From assembly GCA_003023745.1 (NCBI GenBank), contig PXYV01000006.1, positions 1 to 64,000 on the forward strand: a stretch of 64,000 nucleotides of DNA, given 5' to 3'. The stretch's first letter is position 1; each line of letters opens with the position of its first letter. Of this stretch, positions 53,352 to 62,236 are shown in pieces. The translations under genes and the position numbers were made by a program. This stretch comes from Sulfobacillus acidophilus (lineage in GTDB: Bacteria; Bacillota; Sulfobacillia; Sulfobacillales; Sulfobacillaceae). A model generated the notes under the pieces. The model was not told the origin of the DNA. It did no database searches and worked only from the letters and a program-made list of their open reading frames with translations.

Positions 53352-54255
53352 TCAGGGTGATGTGCTGCGTAGCTGGGTGCGGACCAAGGCGGACCAAACC
53401 ACGCGGGAAGTGCTAAAACAACGCTTGACCGGAACCCGCGTGCTGACCGTAACATCCGGAAAGGGTGGAGTGGGAAAGTCTACCTTGGTCCTGAACGTGA
53501 GTCTGGCTTTAGCTGAGCGTGGACAACGCATTATTATTCTCGACGCAGATTTGGGTTTGGCCAACATCAATATTATGCTAGGAAATGAACCGGTTTACAC
53601 GTTATGGGATGTGGTCGAACAACGAGTATCTTTACGGGATATCTTGGTAACGGGACCTAGCGGGGTTCGAATCATTCCTGGAGGATCGGGCATCACGGAG
53701 TTGGCCCGCTTGGATGCCGTGGCGATTGCGCATATCATCGACGCCTTCCAAGAGCTTGAGGGCGAGTGTGACTGGCTCATTATCGATACGTCGGCAGGCA
53801 TTTCGGATAACGTGCTGGCCTTCGTGCTGGCGGCAGATGAAGCCTTGGTGGTCACGAATCCGGAACCGACCGCATTGGCTGACGCCTACGGATTGATCAA
53901 GGCGGTGTGGGAACAAGACGGGAAGGTAGCCTTGCGTTTGGTTATGAACCGGGCGCAGACGCGAGAGCAAGGCAATCGGTTGGGGACACGCTTGAGCGAC
54001 TTGGCGGAAAAGGCACTGGGACAGTCCGTCGAGTTTTTGGGATTGGTTTCAGACGACCCCGTGGTCGCGCGGTCGGTTATGCGGCAGGTCCCGTTCTATG
54101 CAGCCTATCCCCACAGCGAGGCGACCTATGACGTGGCGGACTTGGCGGATCGGTTGTTACATCGCGTGCCCCCTCCCCGGCGCGGTGGGTGGGGGGCCTT
54201 CGTCAAGCGGTTGGTTGAGAATTGGCCGCGGGAAATGAATCAAGATCCGATTTAG
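53344..54255 (+). CDS. flhG: MinD/ParA-like ATPase FlhG
   Basis: FlhG controls flagellar number and stimulates FlhF. The 303-aa protein has the deviant Walker A SGKGGVGKSTLVLN near residue 38, the switch DADLGLANINIMLG, and DWLIIDTSAGISDNVLAF. The start is ATG 53344, 8 nt after AAGGAGG. A positively charged N-terminus (about 30 residues) resembles the FlhF-activating helix of other FlhG proteins. Confidence 0.95.
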   Translation: MANQGDVLRSWVRTKADQTTREVLKQRLTGTRVLTVTSGKGGVGKSTLVLNVSLALAERGQRIIILDADLGLANINIMLGNEPVYTLWDVVEQRVSLRDILVTGPSGVRIIPGGSGITELARLDAVAIAHIIDAFQELEGECDWLIIDTSAGISDNVLAFVLAADEALVVTNPEPTALADAYGLIKAVWEQDGKVALRLVMNRAQTREQGNRLGTRLSDLAEKALGQSVEFLGLVSDDPVVARSVMRQVPFYAAYPHSEATYDVADLADRLLHRVPPPRRGGWGAFVKRLVENWPREMNQDPI

Positions 54256-54266
54256 GAGGTGATGCG

Positions 54267-54995
54267 ATGGACACACTGTACATCAGCGCATCCGGGTTGA
54301 TTGCCCAAAACCAAAATCTGGCACTCATTGCGGGGAATTTGGCCAATAGCCAATCGCCTGGATATTTGGCCCAAGTCGGCACATTTACAGCGTTTCCAAC
54401 GGGAACGTTAATCCGCACGGGAAGTGATCCGGGCGTTGTGGGACAAAGCTCGAGCGGAGTTGCCTTCGGTTCCGGTGTCGACATGGGACAAAGTGGGATC
54501 GAGCAGACGTCGAATCCCAACGATTTGGCGATTGCCGGTAACAATGGCTTTTTTGTGGTGCGGACAGCAAATGGGTTGGCTTACACGCGAGATGGTCAAT
54601 TTAGCGTGGACGCGAAAGGCAACTTGGTCACTAGCCAGGGTGATTTTGTTTTGGATCAGGCCGGGAAACCGATTCAACTGAAGCCTGGGGAACCGTTTAC
54701 CGTCAGTGCGACCGGAGTGATTTCGCAAGGCAACACCGCTGTGGCGACGCTAGCGCTTACGGACCTGTCGGCTACTGGACTTACTGCGCTAGGCAACGAT
54801 TTGTATACGAGTCCGACGCGATTGCCGTTTACGGGGCAGGTGGTGCAGTCTTCGTTAAATACGTCCGATGTGGAGCTGGCGCAGTCGATGACACAAATGA
54901 TTGATGCCCAAGCGTGGTATCAGTCGTTGACACAGATGGTGAATGAGGAATCGAAACGGCTTGCCACAACAGCAACCTTAGGGATGCTGTCTTAA
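54267..54995 (+). CDS. flgF: Flagellar distal rod-type protein (FlgF/FlhO-like)
   Basis: A 242-aa rod/hook-family protein with ISASGLIAQNQNLALIAGNL near the N-terminus, GNNGFFVVRTANGLAYTRDG in the core and ELAQSMTQMIDAQAWYQSL at the end. ATG 54267 follows AGGAGGTG. In Bacillus the pair here is called FlhO and FlhP; which distal rod role each copy has cannot be decided by eye. Confidence 0.85.
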   Translation: MDTLYISASGLIAQNQNLALIAGNLANSQSPGYLAQVGTFTAFPTGTLIRTGSDPGVVGQSSSGVAFGSGVDMGQSGIEQTSNPNDLAIAGNNGFFVVRTANGLAYTRDGQFSVDAKGNLVTSQGDFVLDQAGKPIQLKPGEPFTVSATGVISQGNTAVATLALTDLSATGLTALGNDLYTSPTRLPFTGQVVQSSLNTSDVELAQSMTQMIDAQAWYQSLTQMVNEESKRLATTATLGMLS

Positions 54996-55015
54996 ACAAG
55001 GGAAGGGAGACTCTC

Positions 55016-55786
55016 ATGTTCTCGGTTCTGGGAATCGGGGCTAGCGGACTGGCGGCGCAAAACGATGTGTTAAACGCGATTGCCGCAAATATCGCCAATC
55101 TCAATACCCCGGGATATGGCGAAAGTGACCCTGCCTTGGCCAGCACAACCGTTGTCGCGACACGCCCGAGCGGGACAAACCTCTTGGGTCAGACGCTTAA
55201 TGCGCCGTTGTCGTTAACGTCCGGGGTAGGCATGGTGGCTAATGCCCCGGTTTTTAGCAATGACGTGCAACAGACGGAGTCCGCGTCGAATTTAGCCATT
55301 GAGGGCAACGGATTTTTTATGGTGTCGGGGGCCAACGGATTGGCGTTTACGCGTGCAGGCATGTTTGAGTTGGATGCAGGTGGGGAATTGGTGTTGCCGG
55401 GCGGACAAAAACTATATCCTCCTATTAGTATTCCGGTGGGCGAACAATTTAGCGTGTCGGCGGATGGCGTCGTGACAGTGTCTGGACCCAATGGCTCCCA
55501 GGTGGTTGGGCAAATCAAGATTGCCTCCATCCCCAATCCTCAGGGATTGGTGTCCGAAGGAGACAGTCTGTATGGCCTGTCCGCCAATTCGGGACGGCCC
55601 ACGGTGACCACGCCAGGCCAAAACGGCACGGGGACCTTACTTTCGTCGGCGCTGAATCAAAGCGGTTCAAGTTTGGCTCAAAACATGGTCGATTTAGTGC
55701 AGGCCGAAACGGCGTATAGCGTGAACGCCAAGATGATTTCTGTGGATGCGCAAGTTCTTCAGTCGACGACTGACTTACAAGCTTGA
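55016..55786 (+). CDS. flgG: Flagellar distal rod-type protein (FlgG/FlhP-like)
   Basis: A 256-aa paralogue of the upstream gene: IGASGLAAQNDVLNAIAANI, GNGFFMVSGANGLAFTRAGM and NMVDLVQAETAYSVNAKMIS. SD AAGGGAGA precedes ATG 55016. Its last 12 nt overlap the end of the convergent transglycosylase gene. Confidence 0.88.
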   Translation: MFSVLGIGASGLAAQNDVLNAIAANIANLNTPGYGESDPALASTTVVATRPSGTNLLGQTLNAPLSLTSGVGMVANAPVFSNDVQQTESASNLAIEGNGFFMVSGANGLAFTRAGMFELDAGGELVLPGGQKLYPPISIPVGEQFSVSADGVVTVSGPNGSQVVGQIKIASIPNPQGLVSEGDSLYGLSANSGRPTVTTPGQNGTGTLLSSALNQSGSSLAQNMVDLVQAETAYSVNAKMISVDAQVLQSTTDLQA

Positions 55787-56368
55787 GGGCGGCGAACTGT
55801 AAGCGCGATAGGCGTTCAACACGTCATTGACGTATTGCTGGGTTTGGGCGTACGGTGGAATGCCGCCATACTGGGTCACGGCCTCAGGCCCAGCATTATA
55901 GGCCGCCAACGCCAGCGACAGATTTTGGCCAAATTGGCTTAACAGACTTTTTAGATATTCCGCACCTCCTAGCGCATTTTGTTGCGTATTGTCGGGATTG
56001 ACGCCCAAGCTTTGAGCGGTGGCGGGCATTAACTGCATCAAGCCGATGGCACCTGCCGAACTCACGGCGGTCGGATCCAGTCCGGATTCGACCGTGGCAA
56101 TTGCTTTCAGCAAATTGGGTGAAAGTCCCGTGGCGGCGGCGGCGCTTTGAATGGCTGACTGTACCACGTTGGACGAGGGCGTTGACTCCGGCATTGAAGC
56201 GGGGCTCAAGGACGTGCTACTGGATCCGTTGGGCAGGGTCAGTCCCGCGGCGGACAGGAACAGGTTCTGAAAAGAGCTGTTAGTGGTTGTAGAGACAGGC
56301 GCTGACAAAGCAGACGCAAACAGTTCCTGGAATAGCGTGTTCAGCGCCAAGTATAAATAGGTGTCCAT
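55775..56368 (-). CDS. Lytic transglycosylase (SLT domain), probably flagellar
   Basis: A 197-aa protein with an SLT domain in its C-terminal half. The catalytic Glu is Glu94 in IATVESGLDP, followed by GAIGLMQLMPATAQSLGV and SLALAAYNAGPEAV. Such enzymes cut peptidoglycan to let the rod pass. ATG 56368 follows GGAGG by 8 nt; longer frames to 56455 have no SD. There is no signal peptide, so secretion may go through the flagellar export gate. It is antisense between flgG and fliL. Confidence 0.87.
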   Translation of the reverse strand: MDTYLYLALNTLFQELFASALSAPVSTTTNSSFQNLFLSAAGLTLPNGSSSTSLSPASMPESTPSSNVVQSAIQSAAAATGLSPNLLKAIATVESGLDPTAVSSAGAIGLMQLMPATAQSLGVNPDNTQQNALGGAEYLKSLLSQFGQNLSLALAAYNAGPEAVTQYGGIPPYAQTQQYVNDVLNAYRAYSSPPSSL

Positions 56369-56454
56369 GTCATCGGCCTCCACCATCATTGTAATGGGAG
56401 TTGTACGGCTTGACGAACACTTAGTGGCACATTTCTGTACAGAGGGGTTCCGCA

Positions 56455-56931
56455 ATGAAAAAAATGTTGCTTTTTGCCGTCATCTTTATCGTCGGGTTGG
56501 CTGTCGGGGCGGGCGGAATCATTTTTCTAGAACCATCCATGTTAAGTCACACCCCAGCTCCTGTCGTGTTGTCGGCCCCGTTTAACCCGAAAACAGCGGT
56601 TTCGGTTACCGAATCGGGGATCGAGAGCAATTTGGCTCAGACCGATCATTACATTAGTTTTGATTTGGAATTTCAGGTATCTCCCGCGGCGTTGACGTCA
56701 GCTGGCGGGAGCGCTTCGGGGGCAGCCGGAGGATCTGGCACCGGATCGGCTACGCTGGACGCCCAAATTCGCAATGAACTGATTGCCCTGGCGCGATCAA
56801 CTTCTTACGCTGCGTTGACGAGTTCGGGCGGGTTGACGGTCTTTAAAGCGGAGGTTTCGGAGATCTTGCAAAGTATTTTTGGGCCGGGGCAAGTCCAAAA
56901 CATTTACTTTTCCGACTTGTTGACGCAGTAG
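56455..56931 (+). CDS. fliL: Flagellar basal-body-associated protein FliL
   Basis: A 158-aa, single-helix protein (LLFAVIFIVGLAVGAGGIIF) with a short outer domain that keeps DHYISFDLEFQVSP and the C-terminal VSEILQSIFGPGQVQNIYFS of FliL. FliL surrounds the stator. An insertion of Gly/Ser/Ala (SAGGSASGAAGGSGTG) replaces part of the usual loop. It starts the fliL-fliM-fliN group. Confidence 0.85.
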   Translation: MKKMLLFAVIFIVGLAVGAGGIIFLEPSMLSHTPAPVVLSAPFNPKTAVSVTESGIESNLAQTDHYISFDLEFQVSPAALTSAGGSASGAAGGSGTGSATLDAQIRNELIALARSTSYAALTSSGGLTVFKAEVSEILQSIFGPGQVQNIYFSDLLTQ

Positions 56932-56963
56932 CAGCGAGATATCTTCAGACAGGAGGCATCATC

Positions 56964-57866
56964 GTGGGGCTCGTACGAGATCATCAAACGATTCGACCTT
57001 ATGACTTTCAACGACCGCATCAGCTTAGCCGGGGTCAATTGGATGCGGTGACCTCGATAACGGCCACGTTTTGGCGTAGTGCGGCAAACTTTCTGTCAAC
57101 ATATTTGCGAACACCGGTGCAACTGCAGCAATTGACGGTGCAGCAGATTCCCTACGAGGAAATGATTGCGCAAATACGCGTACCAGCTGTGTTAGGACTT
57201 TTTCAGTCAGATCCTCTTCCCGGCTCCGCCTTGATTGAGTGTACTCCTGGAATCGCGGTGGCGATGATTGACCGCGCCCTCGGTGGGCAAGGGGCGGGTG
57301 TGGAGGCGGCCCGACGTCTATCCGAAATCGAGCAGACGATCGTACGGCGTATTTTTGATCGCGTCCTTGTCATATATGGGGAAATATGGAAGTCGCTCTT
57401 AGAACTCCAGCCCAAACTGGTGACCATGGAACATAATCCGGCGTTTGCGCAAATTGCCGGTGAAGGTGATCTGGTGTTAATATCCAAGCAGCAGGTGACC
57501 ATCGACGCCAACCGCGGGCAGTTTATGTTGGTGTGGCCGTACATGAATATTGCGCCGCTAGCGGAGGCGGCCGTTCGGGCGCAACTGATTCGGGACGGAT
57601 CGCTGGCCAATGTTGAACTGAAGCGGGAGGATATGCAGCGACACGTGGAGTCGGTATCAATTCAGGCATCCGTGCTTTTGGGCAAAACAGAACTGACCCT
57701 CGGAGAATTCGATCAATTGAAAGTTGGTGATGCCATCATCTTGAAAAACCGCTATGACCAGCCGCTTACCATGCGCCTGTCCACCCAGGATAAGTTTCTG
57801 GTATTGCCTGGAAGAGTGCGAGGCCAATTAGCTGTCCGTGTGATTTCGCGAAAGGGGGACGAATAA
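56964..57866 (+). CDS. fliM: Flagellar motor switch protein FliM, lacking the CheY-binding N-terminus
   Basis: FliM is the middle part of the C ring. The 300-aa protein begins RPYDFQRPHQLSRGQLDAV, which in other FliM proteins comes about 40 residues in. The usual start LSQxEIDALL, which binds phosphorylated CheY, is missing. The middle VQQIPYEEMIAQIRVP and LIECTPGIAVAMIDRALGGQ are canonical. GTG 56964 follows GGAGG; the frame cannot be extended far because fliL ends at 56931. The C-terminal SpoA domain is complete. Confidence 0.92.
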   Translation: MGLVRDHQTIRPYDFQRPHQLSRGQLDAVTSITATFWRSAANFLSTYLRTPVQLQQLTVQQIPYEEMIAQIRVPAVLGLFQSDPLPGSALIECTPGIAVAMIDRALGGQGAGVEAARRLSEIEQTIVRRIFDRVLVIYGEIWKSLLELQPKLVTMEHNPAFAQIAGEGDLVLISKQQVTIDANRGQFMLVWPYMNIAPLAEAAVRAQLIRDGSLANVELKREDMQRHVESVSIQASVLLGKTELTLGEFDQLKVGDAIILKNRYDQPLTMRLSTQDKFLVLPGRVRGQLAVRVISRKGDE

Positions 57867-57867
57867 C

Positions 57868-58287
57868 ATGCCGAAAAAGGCCTCTCGCCTGACTGCCGAG
57901 GAAATACAGGCATTAGTCTCCGCGTCCGATGATGCGGATCCTGAACCCGATTTAAGCGTGGAAGTCAAAAAGGTGGAATTCGTCGAACTGGATGAGGCGG
58001 CCACGCATCCATCGGTTCCCGAATCCGTGGAATTTGTCTGGGATGTGCCGATGACCGTCGAAGCCATCTTGGGGACGACCGAATTGACGGTGAAAGAAGT
58101 GCTGGAAATTACGCCTGGCAGTTTAGTGGAATTGGAACGGGCTTATGGCGAGCCGGTCGACATTTTCCTCAATGGGCGGCTGGTGGCGCGTGGCGATGTG
58201 GTGATTATCGGGGATAATTTTGGCGTCAAAATCACGGAGATTTTGGTTTCGGGGGATGAGATGAGTTCGATGTCGTCGGCTCCGTGA
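57868..58287 (+). CDS. fliN: Flagellar motor switch protein FliN with a CheY-binding-like N-terminus
   Basis: A 139-aa C-ring protein whose C-terminal 75 residues are the SpoA domain ([40 protein letters not shown]). The N-terminus [15 protein letters not shown] resembles the LSQEEIDALL motif that FliM or FliY uses to bind phosphorylated CheY. It lacks the CheC-like middle domain of FliY. ATG follows AAAGGGGG. The last 56 nt overlap csrA on the other strand. Confidence 0.92.
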   Translation: MPKKASRLTAEEIQALVSASDDADPEPDLSVEVKKVEFVELDEAATHPSVPESVEFVWDVPMTVEAILGTTELTVKEVLEITPGSLVELERAYGEPVDIFLNGRLVARGDVVIIGDNFGVKITEILVSGDEMSSMSSAP

Positions 58288-58495
58288 ATCGGTTTAACTG
58301 ATCGGGCGAGATAGACTGCGCGGCTTCCTGATTTTGAGCGCGCGACTGAAGAATTTCTTCACGCATAATGCTCACGTTGCGTGGCGCTTCAATGCCAAGC
58401 TTGACCTGATCACCCTGAACCGAGAGCACAACCACGCGGATCGTGCCGTCTTCGATTAAAAGAGCTTCATTGACTTTACGGGTGAGTACCAGCAT
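58232..58495 (-). CDS. csrA: Carbon storage regulator CsrA
   Basis: CsrA is an RNA-binding translational repressor; in Bacillus it represses flagellin mRNA and is antagonised by FliW. The 87-aa protein has the complete core [20 protein letters not shown] and [20 protein letters not shown], with the usual Arg44-like residue in [11 protein letters not shown]. The tail is longer than usual (Pro/Ser-rich). ATG 58495 is 7 nt after AAGGAG, inside the end of fliW. Coupled translation with fliW fits the partner-switch system. Confidence 0.96.
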   Translation of the reverse strand: MLVLTRKVNEALLIEDGTIRVVVLSVQGDQVKLGIEAPRNVSIMREEILQSRAQNQEAAQSISPDQLNRFTEPTTSNSSHPPKPKSP

Positions 58496-58940
58496 GCCGC
58501 GGCTCCTTGGACCCTGTGTCCTCTTGCATCGTCGGGACGAGGGGATATTGAATAGGATAGGGCAAGGATAGCACAAACTGACCGCCATGTCGGGAGTTCC
58601 GATTAAATACGAGGGGACTGCGTAGATTCATGCTGGGGACCTGGGAATGACCCAGGGTGCATAGGCACAGTACCGCCCACTCGCTGGGGTCACCCAACAC
58701 CTCCGGGATTTCATTGCGTGGCAGTTGATATTCGGGAAATTTCAGCAAGGGGTCGATTGCCACAAAGGCTAAGGAGGGGGTGTGAATGGACTGCAAGTAC
58801 AAAAACGGACTGTCCGGGCGATGAGGCAGTAACACAAATTGGGTTTCGCGCGGGAATCCCAAGATCTCGTAATCGACGGTCAGCACCTCGGCTTCGTCGA
58901 TATTCATGGTGCCGTGAAAACGCGTCTTGATGGTGAACAT
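58476..58940 (-). CDS. fliW: Flagellar assembly factor FliW
   Basis: FliW binds free flagellin or CsrA and sets flagellin translation. The 154-aa protein shows [39 protein letters not shown] and the VLCLCTLG...[10 protein letters not shown] region of FliW. ATG 58940 follows AGAGGG-type SD, 16 nt after flgL. Its end overlaps csrA by 20 nt. Confidence 0.94.
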   Translation of the reverse strand: MFTIKTRFHGTMNIDEAEVLTVDYEILGFPRETQFVLLPHRPDSPFLYLQSIHTPSLAFVAIDPLLKFPEYQLPRNEIPEVLGDPSEWAVLCLCTLGHSQVPSMNLRSPLVFNRNSRHGGQFVLSLPYPIQYPLVPTMQEDTGSKEPRHAGTHP

Positions 58941-58956
58941 GGGTGCCCTCTTTCTT

Positions 58957-59880
58957 CTAGGTGTTGATAAAGTTCAAAAGGGATAACGAAAGAATTTGGG
59001 AACCGCTTTGCAACGTCGCTTGATAAGCGGTTTGTTCCTGTGCCAATTGGGTCGTCACCTGAGCCATATTGGCGCCGGAGACGTCCGCGAGATTTTGAGA
59101 AATGTCGGTAGAGGCGTTGCCGAGTTGGGTCAGCGTATTTTGCACGCGTTGCAGAGAGCCGCCCACCAAAGCCTGAGCCGCGGTTAAATTGCTGAGATCG
59201 CTTTGCAGTGACGGCAACATGGCCTCCACCGCCTGTGGCCCCTGGGTAATGGCTTGCGCCAGCGAACCAAGGTCGTTATAGGCTTGGGCGAGATAGTTCT
59301 CGCCGGCCGGCTGACCCACGGACTCGTAGCCGGTGAGGTTCACGGTGACGTTGGTGTTGGCGCCGATTTCAAAATTTTGGGACTGGCCGTCCGTCGAGGT
59401 AGCCCATGTAACTGAGGCAGGATACTGGCCAGAAACACTCACCGCAATCGGTGGTGTGCTCGTGTTATAGCCATTGAAGATATACTGCCCTTCATATTGA
59501 GTGTCTAAAATTTGGCCTAAGTTGGCCTGTAACTCGCTGACCGACTTAGACAGCGCATTTAAGTCGGCCGCATTATTGGTGCTGCTGGAAGCTTGGGTGG
59601 CCGTTTGCAGCACATCGTCCCACAAATTAATCATATTGGTGAGGGCTCCATTGGTTTCGTTAAGCCACCCCTGGGCATTTTGCGCCGACGTCGTGTAGGT
59701 GTTGACCCGTGCTAACATATTGTTCAAGTTCAAGGTATTTTCCGCCGCGACCGGATTATCCGAGGGCAAGGTAAAACTTTCTCCGGTTGACTCTTCCTGC
59801 TGTAATTGGGTAATCTGAGACTCCTGGTTTTCGATGTTTTGCAACAGCGTGTTGGCAACGGTAATTGGTGTGACCTGCAT
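58957..59880 (-). CDS. flgL: Hook-filament junction protein FlgL
   Basis: A 307-aa flagellin-like junction protein. The N-terminal helix pair (NTLLQNIENQESQITQLQQE, then PVAAENTLNLNNMLAR) and the C-terminal LAQEQTAYQATLQSGSQIL and SLLNFI match FlgL. The outer domain is short. SD AAGGAG precedes ATG 59880. It is cotranscribed with flgK. Confidence 0.93.
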   Translation of the reverse strand: MQVTPITVANTLLQNIENQESQITQLQQEESTGESFTLPSDNPVAAENTLNLNNMLARVNTYTTSAQNAQGWLNETNGALTNMINLWDDVLQTATQASSSTNNAADLNALSKSVSELQANLGQILDTQYEGQYIFNGYNTSTPPIAVSVSGQYPASVTWATSTDGQSQNFEIGANTNVTVNLTGYESVGQPAGENYLAQAYNDLGSLAQAITQGPQAVEAMLPSLQSDLSNLTAAQALVGGSLQRVQNTLTQLGNASTDISQNLADVSGANMAQVTTQLAQEQTAYQATLQSGSQILSLSLLNFINT

Positions 59881-59902
59881 ACGAATGCTCCTTTCGCGAC
59901 GA

Positions 59903-61375
59903 TTAACTGACGGCCGATAACAGGCTTTGAACCACGGACTGTTGGGTCGTCACCAGTTTTGCAGCCGCTTCATAACTTTGTTCTTCTTGAATCATATTGA
60001 TGGATTGTTGATTTAAATCAACGCCGGTGGCCGACTGTAAATCGTTGTTGAGGGATGTCAGCGTATTCTGGCTATCGGTCGCTAGATTATTGGCGTTTTG
60101 TCCGTCTAAGCCTACTTGGCCTACCAGCGATTGATAGTAGCCGGAGAGCGTCGTCGTGCTTGAACCGATGGTCATCACTTCATTGGTTAAGTTATTGTAC
60201 ATGGTTTCGGCGTTGCTGCCGTTTCCCGGCGAATTGGCACTGGACGACTGGGCAACGAGGTCAGGGGTGAGATTGGGGTTAACTGTGATCGTACCGGCGG
60301 TAATATTCGTCGTCGTCCCTGATTGCCCGTCCGTAAAGAATGGAATGCCTGTCGCAGTGGAACCGGACTGGGCGTAGCCCGACTCTTGTAAATTATTGAC
60401 CGTATTGGCGATTTGTGCCGCCAGAGTGTCCAGACTTTGTCCATAACCGGTAAGATATCCAGCCGAAATGGGACCACCGGTACTGCCGCTAATGGTTTGC
60501 TGGTATAAAAGCGCCAAGTTTCCCGCTAAAGATCCTGAATGTACTTGAACCGGGGCACCGGAGTCGGCCCACACTGGTTGATCGGCCGTGAAAGTGTCGG
60601 TTCCCGCACTGTTGGGCACCCCGACCGTATTGATATTAATTTGGTAGGTTTGCTTGCCGGTCACCAGAGGGTGTGCGCCAATGTATACGTCGACAGAATC
60701 CGCTGGGCCGGATGTATAACTGATGTTGGTCAGTTTGCTCAGTTGCGTGAGCAACTGATTGCGTTGGTCAATCAACGCCAGAGGTTGCTGGCCAGAAGTG
60801 CTGACGGTTGCGATTTGCTGGTTCAATTGGGCAATTTGCGCTGAATATTGGTTAATCTGCTGGACTTGCGACGTGATGTTTTGATTGACGCTGCTTTCCT
60901 CCGATGACAGCGAAGAAGACATATTGTTTAATGTCGAGGCCAGGGTTTGACCGTCTTGTACGACGCTTTCGGCAGCGGATAGGCTGGTCGGGCTCTCCGA
61001 CAACGCCAACCAACTCTGACTAAACTGGTTCATCATTTCGGCGAGGCCACCGCTTTGTGGTTCTTCAAAAATATTTTGCACTTGACTAATGCCTTGTTGT
61101 AGGGCGGTGGCGTACGCCACCGCACTGGTTTGGTTATTCACGCTGGTCGATAAAAAAGCGTTTGTCGCTTGGGTTACGGCGGTGGCGGTGACTCCATCGC
61201 CAATGATGGTGCTGGGCATGTCGGCACTGGGTGCAGGCGCGTTTTCAGTCAAGTCGACCGATTCGACGGCATAACCAGGCGTCGTCGCATTGGCCATATT
61301 ATTGCCCGTGACTTCTAAGGCTAATTGCTGCGCTGCCAATGCTTGCGATGCAATGCCCAAGACATCAAATCCCAT
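59903..61375 (-). CDS. flgK: Hook-filament junction protein FlgK
   Basis: A 490-aa protein with the FlgK N-terminus LGIASQALAAQQLALEVTGN and NMANATTPGY, the coil INQYSAQIAQLNQQIATVS, the block PLALIDQRNQLLTQLSKLTN and the C-terminus NMIQEEQSYEAAAKLVTTQQ. Length is normal. AAGGAGG precedes ATG 61375. Confidence 0.94.
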   Translation of the reverse strand: MGFDVLGIASQALAAQQLALEVTGNNMANATTPGYAVESVDLTENAPAPSADMPSTIIGDGVTATAVTQATNAFLSTSVNNQTSAVAYATALQQGISQVQNIFEEPQSGGLAEMMNQFSQSWLALSESPTSLSAAESVVQDGQTLASTLNNMSSSLSSEESSVNQNITSQVQQINQYSAQIAQLNQQIATVSTSGQQPLALIDQRNQLLTQLSKLTNISYTSGPADSVDVYIGAHPLVTGKQTYQININTVGVPNSAGTDTFTADQPVWADSGAPVQVHSGSLAGNLALLYQQTISGSTGGPISAGYLTGYGQSLDTLAAQIANTVNNLQESGYAQSGSTATGIPFFTDGQSGTTTNITAGTITVNPNLTPDLVAQSSSANSPGNGSNAETMYNNLTNEVMTIGSSTTTLSGYYQSLVGQVGLDGQNANNLATDSQNTLTSLNNDLQSATGVDLNQQSINMIQEEQSYEAAAKLVTTQQSVVQSLLSAVS

Positions 61376-61396
61376 CTTGTCCCCCTCCTTCCCGCT

Positions 61397-61753
61397 TTAC
61401 AAACCGAGATTTAGTCCCGGCCACTGAGTGTCGTTAATCCCCATTAAATGTCTTAAGTAATTAATGTAACCGATATTTTTTTCCAATAAATCCTTCAAAT
61501 ATTGTTCGCGATTGGCCCAACGAGTAATGTGAGTGCGCAGTTCAAATTTTTGCGCTTCGTTCAAGCCAGCCAATTCAATGGTACGGGTACTCAGTCGGTA
61601 CATGGGGTCTATTTGCTCCTGCAAAATATGCATCAGCCGCTCGGGATCCCGTGCCAAGGTGGCTGAAATCTTCGCCTCGGTCAGTCGTTGCATTTCCTGC
61701 AAGTCCCGCATGACCTGGCTAAACAGTTTGTCGGACTCGCCAGCGGATTTCAT
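61397..61753 (-). CDS. flgN: FlgN-like flagellar export chaperone
   Basis: A 118-aa helical, charged protein (LFSQVMRDLQEMQRLTEAKI, WANREQYLKDLLEKNIGYIN). Its place directly before flgK, its size and its all-helical build fit FlgN, the chaperone of FlgK and FlgL. Sequence motifs are too weak for certainty. ATG 61753 overlaps the stop of the upstream gene in ATGA. Confidence 0.75.
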   Translation of the reverse strand: MKSAGESDKLFSQVMRDLQEMQRLTEAKISATLARDPERLMHILQEQIDPMYRLSTRTIELAGLNEAQKFELRTHITRWANREQYLKDLLEKNIGYINYLRHLMGINDTQWPGLNLGL

Positions 61754-62079
61754 AGCCACAAATCCAATAAGAGGCCACGAATGGCGTCGAGACGCCGCGC
61801 TAACAAGGTTGCTGGATGACCGGCGCGAATATCATTCAACAATTGCTCCAACGCCTGATTCACTTCTGCAATGTGCACCATCTGGCGAAATTGACCCTTT
61901 GGCGACCAATATGGGGCTGAACGAGCCGAATGTCGTTTGAGGGCGGCCTGCAACAAGCTTCGCACAATTGCCAAATACTGCTCAATGTGTGGGGTTGTGG
62001 GATTTTCCAGCACAAGCGATTCTTGCTGCGAAAGCGTGTCCCATAAAGTTTCGCGATTTAGAGCAGATGTCGTTGGCAT
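61750..62079 (-). CDS. YaaR-like (DUF327) protein
   Basis: A 109-aa protein with TTPHIEQYLAIVRSLLQAAL, a mid segment with QMVHIAEVNQALEQLLNDI, and the ending LLARRLDAIRGLLLDLWL, which matches the IRGLLxDL end of DUF327. Function is unknown; some homologues lie in flagellar clusters. ATG 62079 is chosen. The longer frame (to 62181) would begin inside the terminator at 62164-62208. It opens the minus-strand flagellar operon. Confidence 0.75.
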   Translation of the reverse strand: MPTTSALNRETLWDTLSQQESLVLENPTTPHIEQYLAIVRSLLQAALKRHSARSAPYWSPKGQFRQMVHIAEVNQALEQLLNDIRAGHPATLLARRLDAIRGLLLDLWL

Positions 62080-62163
62080 ACGGGACAAACCCGATACGTG
62101 ACCGGACGGGATCGTATGCGAACGTACTGGCTCCGAAACCGTAGCATTAACTTTTATCGACAC

Positions 62164-62208
62164 AACAAAACACCACCCCACAATATCATTGTACGTGGAA
62201 TGGTGGTG
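62164..62208 (-). terminator. Terminator after the Spo0E-like gene
   Basis: On the minus strand CACCACC (62208-62202) pairs with GGTGGTG (62177-62171), and CCAC pairs with GTGG inside that stem. The tail TTTTGTT (62170-62164) follows. It lies about 30 nt after the Spo0E-like stop and separates that gene from the flagellar operon. Confidence 0.7.
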
Positions 62209-62236
62209 AAGACTCGAACAATAGCGGCGAATTTTG

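Noticed and set aside
62080-62181. Extended N-terminus of the YaaR-like protein
   Set aside because: It would begin inside the terminator hairpin of the upstream gene and has no SD.
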